From: JBBRSC01 sp038245795
GTDB taxonomy: Bacteria > Actinomycetota > Acidimicrobiia > Acidimicrobiales > Microtrichaceae
Direction of reading: 5' to 3'
Assembly (NCBI GenBank): GCA_038245795.1
Contig: JBBRSC010000030.1
Span: 1-19,576, forward strand
DNA: 19,576 nt
Shown: in pieces, positions 15,587 through 19,576 of the stretch
How the letters are laid out: every line of letters starts with the position of its first letter
Position numbering within the stretch: position 1 is the first letter of the stretch
Notes under the pieces: generated by a model
Seen by the model: only the letters and a program-made list of their open reading frames with translations
The model's database searches: none
Told to the model about the DNA's origin: nothing
Made by a program: the position numbers and the translations under genes

Positions 15587-15636
15587 GGTCGGTCTCCAGT
15601 GGGATGTGAGGTGTGCGAGTGATCGATCGTGTCGGC

Positions 15637-16569
15637 TCAGCCGACCGTGACGAGGTCGATCACGAAGATCAAGGTATCGTCCGCCGCGATTCCTGACCCC
15701 TTCGGAGGCGTGGCGCCGTAGCCCAGGCTGCCGGGGATGGTCAGCTGCCGCCGGCCACCGACCTTCATGCCGACGAGGCCTTTGGTCCATCCGGGGATGA
15801 CCCCGTTGAGTGGAAAGCTTGTGGGCTGGCCGGAGGAGAATGACTCGTCGAACGTTTTCCCAGTCGACTGACTCACTCCCACGTAGAACGCCGAGACCTT
15901 CACCCCGCTGGCGGCACCCTCGGCGGTGACCTCGGCGCCGGTGCCGACCTTGATGTCCTTGATTCCGAGTTCGGTGACGGGCGAGGCTGGCACATCGACC
16001 TTGGGTACTTCGAGGGGCTTCGGTGTGTCAGGGGCGGACACCAGGTCGACCACGAAGATGAGGGTTTCGTTGGCGGTGATGTCGGCACTCGGCGGATTGG
16101 CGCCATATGCAAGCTCCCCGGGGATGATCATCTGACGTCGTCCGCCGATCTTCATTCCAACCATGCCCTGGGTCCAGCCCTTGATCACTCGATTGAGGGG
16201 GAACTCAGCGGTGGAACCGCGCTCGAACGAGGAATCGAAGACCTTCCCGCTCTTCTGTCCCATGCCCACGTAGTTGACCGTGACCTTGGTGCCCGTGGCG
16301 GCGTCAGCGTCGGTGATCTCCCGGCCGGTGCCGACCACGATGTCGGTCGTACACAGTTCGGTGGTGGCGCTCTTGGGCGGTGTGATGGTTGGGGTTCCGG
16401 TGGCGGCGACGCCGGTCTCGGCTGCAGTTGCGGGACACACGAATGCTGCGTCGGTCGGCGTCCCCGAGGATCCGGTGTTGATCTTCACGGTCTCCTGACC
16501 GCAGCCGACAGCGATGATGGCGACGGCAGCGAGCAGAGAAACGGGGGACACGGTGAGGCGTTTGGGCAT
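15637..16569 (-). CDS. Two-domain FKBP-type isomerase lipoprotein
   Basis: A 310-residue exported protein. The signal peptide ends in AVGC (Cys23), a lipobox, so the mature protein should sit on the outer face of the membrane. Two FKBP domains follow at about 72-178 and 198-310, each with the FD, V-I-x-G-W and Y-G active-site positions. They are joined by a Pro-rich linker (PDTPKPLEVPKVDVP). Both domains look catalytically intact and would fold or remodel secreted proteins. Two extra Cys (45 and 73) before domain one could form a disulfide. The ATG lies exactly 6 nt after a TATCCT box, so the mRNA appears leaderless. It diverges from purN with only 43 bp between. Confidence 0.93.
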   Translation of the reverse strand: MPKRLTVSPVSLLAAVAIIAVGCGQETVKINTGSSGTPTDAAFVCPATAAETGVAATGTPTITPPKSATTELCTTDIVVGTGREITDADAATGTKVTVNYVGMGQKSGKVFDSSFERGSTAEFPLNRVIKGWTQGMVGMKIGGRRQMIIPGELAYGANPPSADITANETLIFVVDLVSAPDTPKPLEVPKVDVPASPVTELGIKDIKVGTGAEVTAEGAASGVKVSAFYVGVSQSTGKTFDESFSSGQPTSFPLNGVIPGWTKGLVGMKVGGRRQLTIPGSLGYGATPPKGSGIAADDTLIFVIDLVTVG

Positions 16570-16581
16570 TCGGTCAGGATA
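16570..16581 (-). promoter_or_regulatory. -10 box of leaderless FKBP operon
   Basis: TATCCT (16581-16576) is exactly 6 nt before the ATG at 16569. There is no Shine-Dalgarno. The promoter shares the short divergent gap with purN. Confidence 0.55.
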
Positions 16582-16600
16582 GAGGTCGGCGCTGCACTGC

Positions 16601-16612
16601 TAGGTTCGCCCG
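16601..16612 (+). promoter_or_regulatory. -10 box of leaderless purN-purH operon
   Basis: TAGGTT (16601-16606) is exactly 6 nt before the GTG at 16613. There is no Shine-Dalgarno. The two divergent -10 boxes lie 19 bp apart, so the -35 region of each promoter would overlap the other promoter's core. Confidence 0.55.
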
Positions 16613-17257
16613 GTGCGCATAGCCGTTTTGGCGTCCGGATCGGGGACGTTGCTCGAAGCGATTCTCGAAGCGGAGCTCCCGGTGGGCATGGTGCTCGCCG
16701 ACCGACCGTGTCGGGCCGTAGGTATCGCCGAAGCCGCCGGGATCCGTGCTGTCACCATCGAACGCACCGAGTTCGGGCACTCGTTCGATCGCGATTCCTA
16801 CACCGCACAGGTCGTTACCGAGCTGGCTGACTTCCACCCGGAACTGGTCGTGATGGCAGGGTACGGAACCATCCTCGGTGCCGCGATGCATGCTGCCTAC
16901 CCGGGTCGGATCCTCAACACCCATCCTGCGCTGCTTCCGTCGTTCATCGGGTGGCACGCCGTACGCGACGCGCTGGCGTACGGCGTGAAGATCACCGGAT
17001 GCACGGTGCACATCGCCACGCTCGAGGTTGATGCAGGGCCAATCCTCGCCCAGGAAGCGGTGCCAGTTCTGCCCGGCGATGACGAATCGACGTTGCACGA
17101 ACGGATCAAGATCGTGGAACGTCGGTTGTACATCGAGACCATTTCCGCCATCGTCGCAGACCGATTGTTGCTGGACGGAGTGGCTGGCGCCGTTCCCGCT
17201 GCCGTCTCTCAGGATCTCGGAGCGAAAACTTCTGACGAAACCATCGAAAGTGAGTGA
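16613..17257 (+). CDS. purN: Phosphoribosylglycinamide formyltransferase
   Basis: A 214-residue enzyme of purine synthesis that moves a formyl group from 10-formyl-tetrahydrofolate to GAR. It shows the phosphate-binding LASGSGTLLEAIL (7-19) and MAGYGTIL. The catalytic Asn and His are in ILNTHPALLPSF and the Asp is in EVDAGPILAQEAV, after VKITGCTVHIA. Near the end, where many homologs have E-H-x-L-Y/F-P, this one has VERRLYIE, a modest departure. The C-terminus has a short Ala/Ser/Glu-rich tail. The GTG start is supported by a -10 box 6 nt upstream and by homology from the first residues (MRIAVLASGSG). The purH ATG follows its stop after one base. Confidence 0.95.
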   Translation: MRIAVLASGSGTLLEAILEAELPVGMVLADRPCRAVGIAEAAGIRAVTIERTEFGHSFDRDSYTAQVVTELADFHPELVVMAGYGTILGAAMHAAYPGRILNTHPALLPSFIGWHAVRDALAYGVKITGCTVHIATLEVDAGPILAQEAVPVLPGDDESTLHERIKIVERRLYIETISAIVADRLLLDGVAGAVPAAVSQDLGAKTSDETIESE

Positions 17258-17258
17258 C

Positions 17259-18755
17259 ATGCGAGCTCTTCTGTCCGTCTACGACAAGACCGGTATCGCC
17301 GATCTGGCGCGGCGCCTCCAGGAGCTGGGGGTGGAACTCATCTCGAGCGGCGGGACCGCACGGGAGATCGCCGCTGCGGGAATCCCGGTCGTTGATGTCG
17401 CGGAGTTCACGGGCTACCCGGCCATGCTCGGCCATCGTGTCGTCACGCTCCATCCCTTGGTCCACGGCGGAATCCTGGCGGACCGAAACGACCCGGCCCA
17501 CCGGGTAGATCTCGAGAAGTACGGCATCGCCACGATCGATCTGGTGGTTGGGAATCTCTATCCGTTCGGTTCTGATCCGTCGATCGAGCAGATCGATATC
17601 GGTGGACCGGCCATGATTCGCGCTGCGGCCAAGAACCACCAGTTCGTCGGTGTGCTCGTGGATCCCCACGACTATGACGCCGTGCTCGGCGAGCTGGCGT
17701 TGCACGGAAGTCTCAGCGACGAGCTGCGCCGACGACTGGCCCGAAAGGCGTTCGCTCATACTGCTGCGTACGACGCCTCAATTGTTGCGTGGTTCGACGA
17801 GCCTGGTGCGAAGCTCGGTGAACTTCCCGACACGATCCATCTGTCAGCCAGCTTGGCCCAGACCCTTCGTTACGGCGAGAACCCACACCAGGTCGGTGCC
17901 CGGTACAGCAACGGATCATCTTGTTGGGATGACGCCATCCAGCACGGCGGCAAGGAGATGTCGTACCTGAACGTCTACGACGCAGATGCAGCGTGGCGGC
18001 TGGTCTGGTCGCTGGGCGATGAACCAGCGGCGGTGGTCATCAAGCATGCCAACCCGTGCGGCGCCGCCGTCCACGACGACATCACCACCGCGTATCGGTT
18101 GGCGCACGAGGGGGATCCCGTGTCGGCGTTCGGGGGCATCGTTGCTGTCAATCGCCCGGTGCCTGTAGCTCTGGCCGAGGCGTTGGCGCCGGTGTTCACC
18201 GAGGTCGTGATTGCGCCGTCCTATGAGCCGGGCGCGCTCGAGGTGTTGTTGGCGAAGAAGAACCTGCGGGTGCTCACTGCCCGACCCCCGGTGGTGCCGC
18301 CTCTCGATGTCCGCACGATCGATGGTGGCCTCCTGGTCCAGACCGCCGATCTGGTGAGCGTCGACCGGATCAACTGGACCATTGCGACCGAGCGAGCTCC
18401 GAGCGACAGTGAATGGGCCGATCTCGAGCTGGCATGGCGACTCGCGGCCCGTGTCACGTCGAACACGATCGTGTTGGTCAAGGACGGTCAGGCAGTGGGC
18501 ATCGGAGCCGGTCAGCAGAATCGCCGCGACGCCGGACGAATCGCGGCGGAGAAGGCCGACGGTCGGGCGGCCGGAGGCGCCTGCGCGTCAGACGCATTCT
18601 TCCCGTTCCGCGATGGTCTCGATGCGGCGATCGACGCGGGCGCAACAGCGGTGATCCAACCGGGTGGCTCGATCCGCGATCAGGAAGTGATCGACGCTGC
18701 CAACGAGGCCGGCATGGCCATGGTCTTCACCGGTGAACGCCACTTCAAACACTGA
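17259..18755 (+). CDS. purH: Bifunctional AICAR formyltransferase / IMP cyclohydrolase
   Basis: A 498-residue enzyme for the last two steps of IMP synthesis. The N-terminal MGS-like cyclohydrolase domain starts at once (ALLSVYDKTGI) and has ELISSGGTA, GHRVVTLHPLVHGGIL, VVGNLYPF and IDIGGPAMIRAAAKN. The transformylase domain has LRYGENPHQ (near 205), the catalytic Lys-His in KHANPCGAA (262-270), SAFGGIVAVN, GIGAGQQNR and the ending QPGGSIRDQEVIDAANE. The length is slightly under the usual 510-530. It lies one base after purN, so translation is probably coupled. The transcript likely ends in the repeat and hairpin region before the convergent HAD gene. Confidence 0.97.
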   Translation: MRALLSVYDKTGIADLARRLQELGVELISSGGTAREIAAAGIPVVDVAEFTGYPAMLGHRVVTLHPLVHGGILADRNDPAHRVDLEKYGIATIDLVVGNLYPFGSDPSIEQIDIGGPAMIRAAAKNHQFVGVLVDPHDYDAVLGELALHGSLSDELRRRLARKAFAHTAAYDASIVAWFDEPGAKLGELPDTIHLSASLAQTLRYGENPHQVGARYSNGSSCWDDAIQHGGKEMSYLNVYDADAAWRLVWSLGDEPAAVVIKHANPCGAAVHDDITTAYRLAHEGDPVSAFGGIVAVNRPVPVALAEALAPVFTEVVIAPSYEPGALEVLLAKKNLRVLTARPPVVPPLDVRTIDGGLLVQTADLVSVDRINWTIATERAPSDSEWADLELAWRLAARVTSNTIVLVKDGQAVGIGAGQQNRRDAGRIAAEKADGRAAGGACASDAFFPFRDGLDAAIDAGATAVIQPGGSIRDQEVIDAANEAGMAMVFTGERHFKH

Positions 18756-18782
18756 CCAACTCTTCTGGCTCCGAAACACCGG

Positions 18783-18805
18783 CGAAAACGCACCCCCGAA
18801 AACGC
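18783..18805. repeat. Short direct repeat in the purH-HAD gap
   Basis: CGAAAACGC occurs at 18783-18791 and 18797-18805. The second copy runs into the hairpin next to it. Its significance is unknown. Confidence 0.5.
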
Positions 18806-18817
18806 GAGGGTTCTCGC
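18798..18817 (-). terminator. Probable intrinsic terminator of the HAD gene
   Basis: On the minus strand GCGAG, a 4-nt AACC loop and CTCGC are followed by GTTTTC. The hairpin begins 7 nt past the HAD stop. The short T-run makes it the most canonical intrinsic terminator in the window, though the stem is only 5 bp. Confidence 0.5.
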
Positions 18818-18824
18818 AGCCAGT

Positions 18825-19493
18825 TCAGGAGTCTTGGGAGGGGAGCAGGTTGCGGACGAGGAGGTCCTGCCGCAGTGACACGCTGTCGGTGAAGGTGACC
18901 ACGTCGAACCCGAGTGCGGCGGCCGCCAGCGTGTTCGTTTGAACGTCGTCGACGAAGAGACACTCGGCGGGCGCGACCTGATTGCGGCTGCACAACAGCT
19001 CGAAGATCTCGGGATCCGGTTTGGCGATGCCGTGTTCGCCCGAGAGCACGATGTCGGCGAAGTGGTCGAAGACCCCATGGAGATTGCGAATCAGCGCGAA
19101 GGTCTCCGTGGAGAAGTTCGACAATGCCAGCAATCGAACGCCGCGATCGCGCAGCTCGTCGACGATCTCGAAGGAGCCCTCGATGTCACCTGGCACCATC
19201 TCGATCCATCGGTCCCATGCCATGGCTATCTGATCGGCCCACTGTGGCGAGCGGGCCTGCGCCTCGGCGATCACGTGTCCGAAGGGTTCGCCACGATCGC
19301 AGCGGTCGTTGTCGTCCGGGGTCCAGCCGTCGCTGAGAAAGCGATCCAGCTCGTTGGCGTCGTCGAAGACATTCGAGAACAAGGCGCGTACATCCCATCG
19401 GATCAGCACGTTGCCAATGTCGAACACCACCGTTGTGATGGCCGGTTCCGCGTGCAGTGTGAGGTGGAGGTCGCTCGGGGGGTCGGTTGCCAC
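18825..19493 (-). CDS. HAD-superfamily phosphatase, YihX-like
   Basis: A protein of about 222 residues with the HAD order: motif I VVFDIGNVL (nucleophile Asp near residue 25), motif II LALSNFS, motif III GIAKPDPEIFE (Lys), and motif IV FVDDVQTN. The helical cap lies between motifs I and II (subfamily IA). The D-x-G-N form of motif I and the WDRWIE region are like YihX sugar-phosphate phosphatases and related proteins, so a small sugar or nucleotide phosphate is a likely substrate; this is not certain. No ATG is available. A GTG at 19493 and a TTG at 19496 lie side by side with GGAA a few bases before, and the reading would change by only one residue. It closely follows the partial membrane protein gene. 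Confidence 0.9.
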   Translation of the reverse strand: MATDPPSDLHLTLHAEPAITTVVFDIGNVLIRWDVRALFSNVFDDANELDRFLSDGWTPDDNDRCDRGEPFGHVIAEAQARSPQWADQIAMAWDRWIEMVPGDIEGSFEIVDELRDRGVRLLALSNFSTETFALIRNLHGVFDHFADIVLSGEHGIAKPDPEIFELLCSRNQVAPAECLFVDDVQTNTLAAAALGFDVVTFTDSVSLRQDLLVRNLLPSQDS

Positions 19494-19505
19494 CAATTGT
19501 TCCGG

Positions 19506-19576
19506 TCAGACGAGGACGCGTCGGGTGACGAACCGGATGCCGATGGCACTGAATCCAACGGCCATCCCGATCGTGA
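19506..19576 (-). CDS. C-terminal end of a membrane protein (partial)
   Basis: Only the last 23 codons are present. They read as a hydrophobic stretch (IGMAVGFSAIGIRF) ending in a basic tail (VTRRVLV) before TGA. This is how many multi-pass proteins end, for example ABC-2-type permeases, but the family cannot be named. The stop is about 12 nt before the HAD start, so the two genes are probably co-transcribed. Confidence 0.55.
   Translation of the reverse strand, partial: TIGMAVGFSAIGIRFVTRRVLV

Noticed and set aside
16574..17260. A 228-codon open frame antisense to purN
   Set aside because: Shadow of purN; low-complexity composition and no recognisable domain.

Overview
The window is high-GC DNA with dense gene packing, four-base ATGA/GTGA gene overlaps and several genes that appear to start without a leader (a TANNNT -10 box exactly 6 nt before the start codon). 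The PcrA with an actinobacterial-type C-terminus, the actinobacterial DUF6153 protein and the sucC-sucD / FKBP / purN-purH core block point to an actinobacterium. I would guess the Acidimicrobiia (Ilumatobacter-like), but that is an inference from gene content and style, not from a marker gene. I see no tRNA, rRNA, CRISPR array, transposase or phage gene.

Layout. (1) 1-2132, minus strand: a metal-stress (probably copper) module. It runs from a BlaI/CopY-type repressor, overlapping a short M56 (BlaR1-like) membrane metallopeptidase, to a small SHOCT-domain membrane protein and a P-type metal ATPase with a His/Met-rich N-terminus, cut by the window edge. A perfect 15-bp palindrome lies between the peptidase and the SHOCT gene and is a good candidate repressor operator. 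(2) 2303-3651, minus: a YndJ-like membrane protein overlapping a DUF1990 protein. (3) 3756-5600, plus: a dienelactone-hydrolase-family protein and an EamA/DMT transporter. (4) 5595-7433, minus: a DUF6153 protein and a DUF305 lipoprotein (a second copper-flavoured pair), a strong terminator hairpin, then an M15 (VanY-like) peptidase. (5) 7532-12380, plus: pcrA helicase, an AMP-forming acyl-CoA ligase-like enzyme and a family 2 glycosyltransferase, tightly packed. (6) 12425-12913, minus: a membrane-anchored protein of unknown function. (7) 13062-15126, plus: sucC-sucD (TCA cycle). (8) 15212-16569, minus: two FKBP genes, one cytosolic with one domain and one lipoprotein with two domains. (9) 16613-18755, plus: purN-purH (purine synthesis). 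(10) 18825-19576, minus: a HAD phosphatase and the last residues of a membrane protein.

Most of the right-hand 12 kb is housekeeping. The accessory interest is on the left. Two separate clusters there (1-2132 and 6326-7433) carry His/Met-rich proteins typical of copper handling, and the BlaI/M56 pair lacks a penicillin-sensor domain. This suggests a proteolysis-controlled metal response rather than beta-lactam sensing. No gap between genes exceeds 300 bases; the longest is 660-888, described under its regulatory sites.
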